Shown: positions 55,042-63,035, numbered from the stretch's first letter. The stretch is DNA of 64,000 bases from Pseudomonas_T sp032052615 (GCA_032052615.1 DAMBWF010000002.1:1-64000), one strand, 5' to 3'. The notes: a model not told the origin generated them from the sequence alone. Translations and numbers: made by a program.

Positions 55042-56980
55042 GGTGAAATTGGTCGTCATCGTTCGTGGCGTACTGATGGTGCTTGAGAAGAGGCTTATCG
55101 ACCGGAAGCTGCTCTTCTTCGATGAGCTTGGTGAGCCCACGAAGCTATCCGAGAAGGAGTTCTATGAGGCCTACGAGAAGCGCGAGATCGAGATCTCCGC
55201 TGATCAGCCTTATCTCGGGAAGGTTCCGTATGTACGGAACATCCCTCCAGACATCTCATGCTTCCCCAAAAAACATGGGGATGAAGCATTGCGCCGACGC
55301 AAGTATCTGGACGACCTAACTAAGCGCGGTAAATACAAGCTGCCGGGTGACGAAGACATGATCAAGACACTTAGAGATATCGCCAAAAAGATTGGGGATG
55401 CGTGCGCACCCTCGGTTTCCACCATTCGACGTTGGGCAGCCAAATACATTGGTCAGAACGTAGTAAAGCTGATCCCTCAGCATGCAAAAAAGGGCCGGGC
55501 TCCCGCGATACAGGGCGAGCTCGAAGTTATTCTCGAAGGGGTGATTAATAGCACCTACCTGCAGGATACGCTTCCTGCGGTCAGCGTGGTCGTTTCAGAA
55601 TTTGAGGACCAGATTAAAGAAAGGAACAAAAGTCGTTTGCCCTCGGATCAGCTCAAGATCCCAAGCGGAATGACTGTCCGAAGGTACATCGCCAAGCTGG
55701 ATCCGTATCTTGTGGATAAGGAGAGGCTTGGAAAACACGCAGCAGACAAAAAGCACCGCGTTGCGGCGGGTGTCCTACGTGTCCATGAGATTTTGGAACG
55801 GTGGGAGATTGATCACACGCTATTGGACGTACAGCTTGTGGATGAAACCTCGGGGTTGTGTATTGGGCGCCCCTATCTGACGATCGTCCTGGACCGCTTC
55901 TCTCGTATGGTGATGGGATATCTGCTTCACCTGTCGGCGCCAAATACGGAAACCGTGCTTCGTGTGATCGAACGCTCAATCCGTCCAAAGGCTGAACTGC
56001 TGAAGCGTTTTCCTAAAGTGAGAAATGAATGGTGGGCACGTGGGCTGCCAGCTCGCATCGTCCCAGACAACGCGGCGGAATTTCACGCGGGTGATCTCAT
56101 CATGGGGTTCAACGAGTTGGGTATCGAGATCATGTATCCCGCTTCCAGGGCCCCCCAAAGGAAAGGTGCCGTCGAACGCTTTTTCAGCACACAGAACCTG
56201 GGGCTTATCCACAACCTCCCGGGCACCACGTTCTCGAATATCCAACAGCGTGGCGACTACGACTCGGAAAAAAATGCATGTTTCACGCTGCCGCAACTGG
56301 AGGCGGTGGTAGTGAAATGGATTGTCGATGGTTACCACCAGACACCCCATCGCGGGCTCGCTAATAGGACGCCGGCTCAAGTCTGGGGGACTAGCGAGGC
56401 GAACCACGTCATCAGTCTTCCCGTCGACCTGGACTCGTTGGAGTGCATCCTGGCCAAACGCGCTTCGGTGAAAGTTCACCATTACGGCATTGAGGTAGCC
56501 AAAGTGGGCTACCACTCTACGGAACTTGCTGAACTCCGTATGCGTTTGGCAGACGGGGAAAAGGTAAACGTCCGCTATCGAGACGAAGCCGGGCACGTCT
56601 GGGTTCACGACCGCTTCAGAAACTTGTTCTTCAAAGTGCCCGCCAAAGATGAGCGAATGGCCGGTAAGAGCAGGGAGGTGTGGAAGGCTGCCGAGAAAGC
56701 GCTTCGAGAAAAATACAATGAGCAGCCTAGCTTCGAGGCTACGCACAGGTGCTACCAGGAAATTATGGAGGATGCAGACGAGGCCCGCCGTTCGCAGACG
56801 CTCAGAAAACGGCGCGCAGCTGCCATAGCGAAAATTGACAAGGAGGGTCGAGTGACCGAAAGCACGCCTCCACCCAAGGTACTCGCTGAAGTGGAATGGA
56901 CCGGTGACTCTATTCCTAACATTCCGCCAGCAGCCTTCAAGGTTTCGGTTCGTCGCCCTGCTGGGAGTTCTAAGCCATGA
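55022..56980 (+). CDS. tnsB: TnsB-like DDE transposase
   Basis: 652 aa from the ATG at 55022, with GGGGG upstream and a 20-bp overlap with tnsA; an ATG at 55076 gives 634 aa. Retroviral-integrase (rve) core with D264 (ERWEIDHTLL), D349 (RIVPDNAAEF) and E385 (GAVERFF), exactly a DD35E spacing. N-terminal DNA-binding helices lie before residue 250, with a Mu-type C-terminal beta-barrel (about 450-560) and a basic tail that would contact TnsC. It binds the transposon ends and joins the 3' strands to the target. The stop overlaps the tnsC ATG (ATGA). Confidence 0.94.
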   Translation: MQTFSLRVKLVVIVRGVLMVLEKRLIDRKLLFFDELGEPTKLSEKEFYEAYEKREIEISADQPYLGKVPYVRNIPPDISCFPKKHGDEALRRRKYLDDLTKRGKYKLPGDEDMIKTLRDIAKKIGDACAPSVSTIRRWAAKYIGQNVVKLIPQHAKKGRAPAIQGELEVILEGVINSTYLQDTLPAVSVVVSEFEDQIKERNKSRLPSDQLKIPSGMTVRRYIAKLDPYLVDKERLGKHAADKKHRVAAGVLRVHEILERWEIDHTLLDVQLVDETSGLCIGRPYLTIVLDRFSRMVMGYLLHLSAPNTETVLRVIERSIRPKAELLKRFPKVRNEWWARGLPARIVPDNAAEFHAGDLIMGFNELGIEIMYPASRAPQRKGAVERFFSTQNLGLIHNLPGTTFSNIQQRGDYDSEKNACFTLPQLEAVVVKWIVDGYHQTPHRGLANRTPAQVWGTSEANHVISLPVDLDSLECILAKRASVKVHHYGIEVAKVGYHSTELAELRMRLADGEKVNVRYRDEAGHVWVHDRFRNLFFKVPAKDERMAGKSREVWKAAEKALREKYNEQPSFEATHRCYQEIMEDADEARRSQTLRKRRAAAIAKIDKEGRVTESTPPPKVLAEVEWTGDSIPNIPPAAFKVSVRRPAGSSKP

Positions 56981-57936
56981 ACGCCATCGATCTTTATGAG
57001 TGCTATGAGCATGGTGAATACAGCTTTACGCTCCGCGATCGTTTTATTCACAGCCCTCAAGTCGAGCGAGCGTTGACGCGACTAGGCGATATCCACGGCG
57101 ATAGTCGGCGTACCAGAGCAAGTAAAGGGTTGCTGATCCAAGGTCCAAGCGGTGTGGGCAAGAGCACATTGGTCAAGGAGTACATTCGGTCACTGGAGGA
57201 ATCGGAGAGCCATGACCCACAGAAGCGGGCAGTTCTGTTCGTTGAGATGCCTTCGTCACCTACGAAGAAGAACCTGGCAGCAGCCATTTTGGCGGAGTTG
57301 AAGGACCCCTTCGCTGAGGCACGAGGACATTCGGCTGAGGTTAAATTTGCACGTGTAGTCCTGCTGCTGAAGAACCTTGGCGTGGAGATGTTGGTCCTCG
57401 ATGAGGCGCAGCATCTGGTCGATTATCGTCGTAACGGTGCGTATGAGGCAGCAGACTGGATCAAGAGTCTGATGAATGAAACCAGTATCGCTTTTGTTCT
57501 GATTGGGCTGAAGCGCACCGAAAATCTCCTGCTAGCAAACGAGCAACTGCGACGCAGGTTTTCGGCCACGGTGGCATACGATCGCTTCACCTTCTCCGCT
57601 AATGCGTCTCTTCATTTCGTGATGTTGTTGCAGGCAATCGAAGGCGAACTGCCTGTTCAAACCATCAGTTTTGTTGAGCCAGCGATGATTAAACGCTTCT
57701 ACCTGGCTTCCTATGGATTGATCGACTACCTCATAAAGATTGTGGACAGGGCTGTTTGGCTGGTTCAAGTCCAGGACCTTGCCGGGATTGAACTTCCGGT
57801 GCTTGCCCAGGCTTTTGAGGACGAGGTTTGGAGCTACGCCACCGAGGAGCGAAACCCCTTCAGTGCGAGCTTCAATTTCCAGCCTCTGTTCGGGAAGCGG
57901 GAGCCGTTTGAGACGTTCGAAGAGAGCAATACCTGA
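56977..57936 (+). CDS. tnsC: TnsC/TniB-like AAA+ transposition regulator
   Basis: 319 aa. Walker A GPSGVGKST at residues 56-64, Walker B VEMLVLDEAQH with D142-E143, and a sensor/Arg region GLKRTENLL...LRRRF. TnsC-type ATPases link the target-bound TniQ to the TnsAB transposase and give target immunity. The length is closer to TniB of Tn5053 and TnsC of compact Tn7-like elements than to the 555-residue Tn7 TnsC. It is translationally coupled to tnsB. Confidence 0.93.
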   Translation: MNAIDLYECYEHGEYSFTLRDRFIHSPQVERALTRLGDIHGDSRRTRASKGLLIQGPSGVGKSTLVKEYIRSLEESESHDPQKRAVLFVEMPSSPTKKNLAAAILAELKDPFAEARGHSAEVKFARVVLLLKNLGVEMLVLDEAQHLVDYRRNGAYEAADWIKSLMNETSIAFVLIGLKRTENLLLANEQLRRRFSATVAYDRFTFSANASLHFVMLLQAIEGELPVQTISFVEPAMIKRFYLASYGLIDYLIKIVDRAVWLVQVQDLAGIELPVLAQAFEDEVWSYATEERNPFSASFNFQPLFGKREPFETFEESNT

Positions 57937-57945
57937 CGGCCAAGG

Positions 57946-57965
57946 GCCGGGCTTATCGGCCCGGC
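57946..57965 (+). terminator. hairpin between tnsC and tniQ
   Basis: GCCGGGC-TTATCG-GCCCGGC, a 7-bp perfect GC stem ten bases after the tnsC stop, with a weak T-run (GATTTTTATG) about 17 bases later. It could attenuate transcription into tniQ, so that the target selector is made at a lower level than TnsABC. Confidence 0.45.
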
Positions 57966-58011
57966 TCTACTCCCCTGATTTTTATGTCTTCGATTTCATG
58001 GATGTGTAGGA

Positions 58012-59928
58012 ATGTTTGGTCTTTTAATCAACCCACGACCACACCACGACGAAAGTCTTTTGGGGTACCTGCAGCGCCTGGCGAAAGCCAACGGATTACC
58101 CAGAAAGGAACTGCTCACAGCTTTTGCACGTGCAGGCGAGCCCGAGGTTGCTGACTGGCTGCAGATGATCGAAGGTCCTTTGAGCTGGCCAACAGTTGCT
58201 GCTGAGATTCGTGATCCTAAGCCTAAAGGGGTCAAGCTATGGACGACTCATCACGCACGTTACTGTCCGATCTGTTTGGGCGAAGCCGGTTATTGGAGAG
58301 AAAGCTGGGGCTTGACCCTGGTTACGACGTGCTCTGTCCACGGCACTGAACTCCAGGGGCGGTGCCCCAACTGTCTGAAGGAAACCGACCCAAGCGCGAT
58401 GAGTGCGAATAGTTGCCAAGCGTGTGGCACCTCATTGTGTGGGACCAATTTTGCGATCGCGCCGGCGAGTGATTCAGCCGCCTGGCTCACCTCTGGCTTT
58501 GAAAAGAGGTTGTACGCTGACTCGTTGCCAGCCGACGCGGGATTGGGTGCTCTCTCCTACGATCAGTTTCACGAGTTGTCATCACGCCTCGCCGTAAGAA
58601 GTGTCCCAACGGAAAGCACCAAGCCTCTGAAGGTTGCTGATTCGGGTTCTCTAGAGATCTCGCGGCTCATGGCGAATGCTGCAGGTGAGGTTCTGATGAA
58701 CTGGCCTCTGGCATTCAGAGAAATGCTCAGTGGCTTGAAGGAGGCCTATGCCGAAAGCGGACGCTGGAAGCTCAGCAGGGCGTTTGGCCCTATATATCAT
58801 GATATCCATCGTGATCTGAATGACCCTTGTTTTGACTTTCTCCGTCGAGAGTTCGAATCATTTCTGCAGCATGCTTGGGAGGCGCCGTTAGCCAAGCGAA
58901 ATCGTAACTTGAGCGAAGAAGCGGTAGAGAGGCACCGCTGGGTGTCCTTCGCTACTGCAGCGGAAGCCTGTGGCCTAGGCGCATCAGTTGTAAAACGCCT
59001 TCACCATCATGGAGAGCTCGCCTATCGGGAGATGACACATGAACACCGTGTGTTTACGGTGGTGGATCTGGAGCAGCTAAAAGAGATCTCGCAGCAAATC
59101 CCGGATGCGGTTGATATGAAGCAAACCGTGAATTTGCTAAACCTCTGTCACAAACGTGTTAGGCAGTTGCTGGCTGTCGGTATCCTGAAGTCCTTCGGTG
59201 GAGAACCACGGCCAGGCGAAAGGTGGCTTATTGACAGCCACTCTATCAACGAATTGCTAGATGAAAAGCTCTCCACCAGCACTGACCAGGATCTGGTGAC
59301 GATCAATCATTTGGCCAAGCATTCCCTGCCCAAGGGCGGTGGATTGGTCGAATTGGTTCAGGCAATCCGTGCAGGTGATCTTCGCGCTTACAGCCCAGCT
59401 GAGAATGGCTCGGTTGCGGTAGGTGCGTGGTTACTCAAGCCGCAAGATTTTGCAGCGTGGCAACAAGCCCGAGCTGAGAAAAAGAGTCCGGTCTTTCCCG
59501 GCTTGTCGGTAGTCAAGGCCGCTGCGCTGTTAGGCGTCAAAGAACAATGCGCATACGCGTTCGTTCGGCTTGGTCTGCTATGGAGCACTGCTGTTGAACG
59601 AGGCCGGCGTACACAATTGATGGTGAAGCCTCAAGCGATCGACAGATTCAGGCGTGGCTATATTTTGGGACCGGAGATTGCGGTGTATTTGGGGAAGTCG
59701 ACGAGGGAGGCGTTCAAGCACCTTTGGGAGGCCAGGTTTCGCCCCGTTGCGGGGCCATCCATTCCAAACGCGGCTTGCCGGCAGTACGTTTGGGTGAGAA
59801 GCAAAAAGCTGATCGATTACCTCGCAAGTGAAGCCGCCCAGATCGACGATCCTGAAGCCATCACGTTTTTATCCACACCGATCGCTCAGCCTCGTGATTG
59901 CCGATTCAGGCATGTGGGATCAAGATAG
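58012..59928 (+). CDS. tniQ: TniQ/TnsD-like target-selection protein
   Basis: 638 aa. N-terminal TniQ motif (LLINPRPHHDESLLGYLQRL, residues about 4-23), then zinc-ribbon cysteines: YCPICLGE, a C..H pair in TTCSVHGTEL, RCPNCLKE and CQACGTSLC (residues about 85-147). The C-terminal 330 residues contain several helix-turn-helix-like blocks (FATAAEACGLGASVVKRLHH, LLNLCHKRVRQLLAVGIL, VVKAAALLGVKEQCAYAFVR). This long architecture is that of TnsD-type proteins that read a fixed chromosomal site, unlike the about 400-aa TniQ of Tn5053 or CRISPR-guided elements. The predicted target is the 3' end of gyrB, from position alone. Confidence 0.88.
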   Translation: MFGLLINPRPHHDESLLGYLQRLAKANGLPRKELLTAFARAGEPEVADWLQMIEGPLSWPTVAAEIRDPKPKGVKLWTTHHARYCPICLGEAGYWRESWGLTLVTTCSVHGTELQGRCPNCLKETDPSAMSANSCQACGTSLCGTNFAIAPASDSAAWLTSGFEKRLYADSLPADAGLGALSYDQFHELSSRLAVRSVPTESTKPLKVADSGSLEISRLMANAAGEVLMNWPLAFREMLSGLKEAYAESGRWKLSRAFGPIYHDIHRDLNDPCFDFLRREFESFLQHAWEAPLAKRNRNLSEEAVERHRWVSFATAAEACGLGASVVKRLHHHGELAYREMTHEHRVFTVVDLEQLKEISQQIPDAVDMKQTVNLLNLCHKRVRQLLAVGILKSFGGEPRPGERWLIDSHSINELLDEKLSTSTDQDLVTINHLAKHSLPKGGGLVELVQAIRAGDLRAYSPAENGSVAVGAWLLKPQDFAAWQQARAEKKSPVFPGLSVVKAAALLGVKEQCAYAFVRLGLLWSTAVERGRRTQLMVKPQAIDRFRRGYILGPEIAVYLGKSTREAFKHLWEARFRPVAGPSIPNAACRQYVWVRSKKLIDYLASEAAQIDDPEAITFLSTPIAQPRDCRFRHVGSR

Positions 59929-59984
59929 TTAGCACGCTTTCTTTCTTGATTGCTAAAATCATCGAACCCATTTTGGAGAATCTT

Positions 59985-60344
59985 ATGTCCCGTCTCGCTG
60001 AATTCCGCCTGCTCGAACAACAGCTCGCAGCCCAACTGGCAGAGCTGGAAGCGCTGAAAAATGACTCTGCCTTGAAGCAGGAAATGGAATTTGAAACGAA
60101 GCTGCGCAGTTTGCTCAACGAGTATGGCTACGGCCTGCGCCAGGTGGTGCTGATCCTCGATCCGCAAGCGGTGGCTTCCGCTGATATGGCCCCAAAAACC
60201 TCTCGGAAACCGCGCGAAGTGAAGGTGTACAAAAATCCACACAGCGGTGAGGTTGTTGAGACCAAGGGTGGTAATCAGCGTACGCTCAAGGCCTGGAAAA
60301 ACGAGTATGGCGCTGAGGTAGTCGAGTCTTGGCTCGCCAACTGA
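59985..60344 (+). CDS. MvaT/MvaU-family H-NS-like xenogeneic silencer
   Basis: 119 aa from the ATG at 59985 (TTTTGGAGAA upstream). N-terminal coiled-coil oligomerisation helix (SRLAEFRLLEQQLAAQLAEL) and a C-terminal DNA-binding domain with VKVYKNPHSGEVVETKGGN, carrying the G95-G96-N97 loop of the AT-pincer motif. MvaT proteins bind AT-rich DNA and silence foreign genes in Pseudomonas. It lies 56 bp after tniQ on the same strand. As a mobile copy it probably tempers expression of the element or its host; chromosomal MvaT/MvaU would be separate genes. Confidence 0.92.
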   Translation: MSRLAEFRLLEQQLAAQLAELEALKNDSALKQEMEFETKLRSLLNEYGYGLRQVVLILDPQAVASADMAPKTSRKPREVKVYKNPHSGEVVETKGGNQRTLKAWKNEYGAEVVESWLAN

Positions 60345-60499
60345 TTGCACCGCAGGCGGCTTCTGGCACGAGATAAATCGTGGTGCGCCCCGAATGCGAA
60401 TTCCTATTCTGGGGCGTGACGAAATTTTCTGCGGGTGGTGGTGACACACAGTTTATGCGCATTAAATAGAGGTCCACTTCAAAAAATGGACTCTCCAAA

Positions 60500-60646
60500 A
60501 TGCGGAATGCTCTCGTCTCAATCTCAGTGAACACCATCGCAAGCCTCCTGACTGCGCTTGTGCTTCACTGGATCACTCCCCCTCTTACTGACCCGTCGAT
60601 TCGACTAATCGCTGCGTCAAGCTGCGTATCCCAAAGCGCTGCGTAG
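60500..60646 (+). CDS. possible 48-aa membrane peptide
   Basis: Short frame with a hydrophobic helix (IASLLTALVLHWI, residues about 13-25). The ribosome site is poor and I do not recognise a family. It lies in the 427-bp gap between the mvaT-like gene and the convergent 103-aa gene, which holds nothing else I can support. Confidence 0.22.
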   Translation: MRNALVSISVNTIASLLTALVLHWITPPLTDPSIRLIAASSCVSQSAA

Positions 60647-60771
60647 CTGAGTGATCTGTAAGCTACCGGTCAAGTCACCTTCCGAACTCCAGCATTAAGG
60701 GAGATGGTGTCCGCGTATCTTCAAGCGGGCGCGATCACCTTTGTCGTCAGGATTTCCATGCGTCAACGAAG

Positions 60772-61083
60772 CTATCGGCTCCCGGCGTCACCGAAATAAT
60801 CATCCTTTGCGACCAGACCAAGATCATCTGTGAAATCCTGGCCATCCTCGCTGAACAGATTTTGAGTCCGCCGCTCCTGCTTGAGGTAAGCCAATGTTTG
60901 GAAGAAGCAATCCTCACACAGGTGCAGTTCATAGCGCTCCCCATCATGGGCAGTACCATAGCCCCAGTGTGCTTGTAGGGCGCCGAACTGATTCCCGCCA
61001 GTATCCAAGCGGGTGGAGCAACGGCATACATCGCACACGACGTCTATAACGGTCTCGACTTCGACTCTTCCGGTTATTTTCAT
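60772..61083 (-). CDS. conserved hypothetical protein with two CxxC pairs (mobile-element type)
   Basis: 103 aa. C17-x2-C20 (VVCDVCRC) and C56-x2-C59 (HLCEDCF) suggest a small zinc ribbon. The segment GALQAHWGYGTAHDGERYEL resembles small proteins I recall from proteobacterial integrative elements and pseudomonad genomes. Function unknown. It is divergent from the 307-aa gene across a 324-bp region. Confidence 0.75.
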   Translation of the reverse strand: MKITGRVEVETVIDVVCDVCRCSTRLDTGGNQFGALQAHWGYGTAHDGERYELHLCEDCFFQTLAYLKQERRTQNLFSEDGQDFTDDLGLVAKDDYFGDAGSR

Positions 61084-61407
61084 CGCTGACTCCTACAAGC
61101 GCCTCTGACTTTCGCGTTCAGCATGCTACCTCCAGGACGGAGCGTAGGCTTGCCATTGTAGTCTCCATTGTGTGAATCCATAGCCGTTCTTTACCGGTCA
61201 TGATCATGGAATGTAGTGGTCACTTCCATGCCAATGGCTACTCAGATCAAAGTGATCTGGCCTTTAGGGCCCGCCCAGGACGATCAGGCATGCTTTGGTC
61301 GGGCCTCAAACCAGTGGGTGACCGTCAAAAGGGTCAGTTAGGCCTACTGCTGCCTATCCTCGCTCGTTACCATCAAGAGACCCTCTATTGAAACGGTCTC
61401 AGCAAAG
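61084..61407. other. 324-bp divergent promoter region of two cargo genes
   Basis: Contains the perfect inverted repeat CAGATCA-AAG-TGATCTG (61243-61259), a likely regulator-binding site. A 63-codon frame at 61200-61391 overlaps it and is not convincing as a gene. Confidence 0.5.
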
Positions 61408-62331
61408 ATGGATGTCTATAAGCTCCGCATCGAAGACACAGAAAGCAAGATCATCGACAAGGAAGGTTTCGAGGCCGAGACCTTCCGCAGAGATCCGTGG
61501 TACCAGCCTGGAAGTGCGGGCAAGCTAGCTCAGTTTGCTGTATGCCCGGCATGCGACAACCCTGTCCAGCTAGTTGGGCTGTATGAGCTACCACCTAACG
61601 TGAAGAGCCCATTCGGGAAGCATGCTACTAAGAGCATTCGCGGCATCGCTCCATTTGATAGTGAGGCCCGTAACGATTGCCCGTACTTCCAGCCTCGCCA
61701 GCACAAGAAAACTGAGCGGAAAACCAGGTTTGACGGCATCCCGCGGAAGATTCTCAAGCTGTTGATCGAACAGTTCGATCGCGTGGTTTACATCCTGGAG
61801 AAAGAGACCCAACTGGTCCTTTCCGAGAACGCGTTGAGAGGCATGCTGCAGCGTTACAAGGGAGAGCGTGGCTACCTCTATACCGGCGCGACGCTTCGCA
61901 ATGTGCCATGGATCTTTGCTTACATGTCGGACGCCACCCGCCTGTTTGGCCAGAAGGTCAGTGGAAATGCTGAACTGGTGAAAGCTATTGCCTCTGAGGT
62001 TCCGGGGGCGGAAATCAGCAGCACTGGTCGGCTGGAATCGAAGAAGGTGCCTGGTTCGAAGGCGGCATATTTTGATCTCAAGATGAGTTTCATCCGCCAT
62101 CGAATCGTCAAAGACAGTGAAGCGTCAGGGTTGGTTGAAAGCATGGAGTTTGTGGTGTCACAGCCTCGCAGAGGTGAGCTTGAGCACATTCACAAGGAAG
62201 TCATCAAATTCGATTCGGCTTGGTTCGAATCCCTTATCCGGATGCCGGTTGATCATCCTTATCGCAGAATGGATAGAGTGAAGATGGCCCGGGAGGAACT
62301 GGGCGATCTGCTGGAGATGCCTCAAGCCTGA
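61408..62331 (+). CDS. hypothetical protein of integrative elements, unknown function
   Basis: 307 aa, soluble, basic. A CPAC pair at residues 46-49 and a later NDCPYF suggest a metal site or zinc ribbon. The middle part (IPRKILKLLIEQFDRVVYIL, then LRGMLQRYKGERGYLYTGA) is helical and the C-terminal half is mixed. I recall related proteins in proteobacterial ICE-type islands, but I cannot name a function. It ends 10 bp before a four-copy inverted-repeat array shared with a convergent gene. Confidence 0.75.
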   Translation: MDVYKLRIEDTESKIIDKEGFEAETFRRDPWYQPGSAGKLAQFAVCPACDNPVQLVGLYELPPNVKSPFGKHATKSIRGIAPFDSEARNDCPYFQPRQHKKTERKTRFDGIPRKILKLLIEQFDRVVYILEKETQLVLSENALRGMLQRYKGERGYLYTGATLRNVPWIFAYMSDATRLFGQKVSGNAELVKAIASEVPGAEISSTGRLESKKVPGSKAAYFDLKMSFIRHRIVKDSEASGLVESMEFVVSQPRRGELEHIHKEVIKFDSAWFESLIRMPVDHPYRRMDRVKMAREELGDLLEMPQA

Positions 62332-62341
62332 GGAGCCCTGC

Positions 62342-62402
62342 TGTAAACCACTTTTTTTCACTGTAAACCACAGTGGTTTACAGTTGAAAAAAGTGGTTTA
62401 CA
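62342..62402. repeat. four-copy inverted-repeat array (TGTAAACCAC) between convergent genes
   Basis: TGTAAACCAC occurs on + at 62342-62351 and 62362-62371 and on - at 62373-62382 and 62393-62402. Each pair is spaced 20 bp start to start, with near-perfect symmetry around 62372 and A/T-runs between the copies. It can fold as a long stem ending transcription from both genes. It also looks like a binding array for a dimeric protein on one helix face. Confidence 0.85.
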
Positions 62403-62661
62403 ACGCAGCTACGGCACGCGCCCTGGCGACTCCCCAGGCCAACGCGCTCGTCATTGATTCGTTCGGCCTGGTGTCGAACGCTTCCTCATACAGAGCGGTT
62501 CCCGACGACGCGTACACACCGATAAACAGCTGCGTTGCGCCTATCCGTGAAAGCCTTACCTGCACGTCGAGATAAGATCCGTCATTCAGGATCTCTTCGT
62601 GGGTCCGGTGATGAAGCGTAGGATCTGCCCAGCTCCAATAAACATCTCCCCGCAAACGCAT
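62398..62661 (-). CDS. small conserved hypothetical protein (mobile-element type)
   Basis: 87 aa from the ATG at 62661 with a GGGGG upstream. LRGDVYWSWADPTLHHRTH, then GATQLFIGVYASSGTALYEE and a C-terminal ALAWGVARARAVAAL. Proteins of this kind occur in Pseudomonas and other proteobacterial genomic islands; the function is unknown. Its TAA stop lies inside the outer arm of the inverted-repeat array. Confidence 0.72.
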   Translation of the reverse strand: MRLRGDVYWSWADPTLHHRTHEEILNDGSYLDVQVRLSRIGATQLFIGVYASSGTALYEEAFDTRPNESMTSALAWGVARARAVAAL

Positions 62662-62873
62662 GCAGCCCCCAGCAACCGATGGATAGCCATAGATTCCAAA
62701 CTAGCCAAAGCGAGGCGGCAATCAAGCCGATCTAAGCTGCTTGTGAGTCGCGCCCGACAAGTGACCAGCTTGGAGTGACTTCGAACAGCCCCAACCGATC
62801 ACGCAAAGCAGAAGACTCACGCCTGGGTCCGATTGATCAGCGAGACAGTCAGGAAGGTTTGCACACAGCCCAA

Positions 62874-62905
62874 ACAAAAAAGCAGCTCCCGAGAGCTGCT
62901 TTTTT
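62874..62905 (-). terminator. bidirectional intrinsic terminator
   Basis: AGCAGCTC-CCGA-GAGCTGCT flanked by A and T runs on the two sides. It is directly after the stop of the 42-aa minus-strand gene. Confidence 0.85.
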
Positions 62906-62906
62906 C

Positions 62907-63035
62907 TTACTCCCCCTTTTTGTGCTTGTGGGGTTTCAGGTCCGGATGGTCCTTCTGCTTTTCAGGGGTGACTCGCTGCCTTTTGTCCGGAGTGCCATCT
63001 TCATTGGTGCGCTTTGGGCCTGGCTTGATGCTCAT
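62907..63035 (-). CDS. 42-aa Lys/Pro-rich basic protein
   Basis: A short gene starting ATG at 63035 with AAGGAAG seven bases upstream and ending TAA next to a strong terminator. The product is very hydrophilic and basic, starting MSIKPGPKRTNEDGTPDK and ending KPHKHKKGE, with no hydrophobic core. It is probably disordered, possibly nucleic-acid binding. The good ribosome site and dedicated terminator argue that it is real; the overlapping + strand frame is antisense. Function unknown. Confidence 0.6.
   Translation of the reverse strand: MSIKPGPKRTNEDGTPDKRQRVTPEKQKDHPDLKPHKHKKGE

Noticed and set aside
61200..61391. 63-codon + strand frame upstream of the 307-aa gene
   Set aside because: Overlaps an operator-like palindrome, lacks a ribosome site and shows no domain; treated as leader DNA.
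62342..62402. CRISPR array or crRNA-like repeats
   Set aside because: Only four short units in inverted arrangement without spacers of uniform type; no cas genes in the window.
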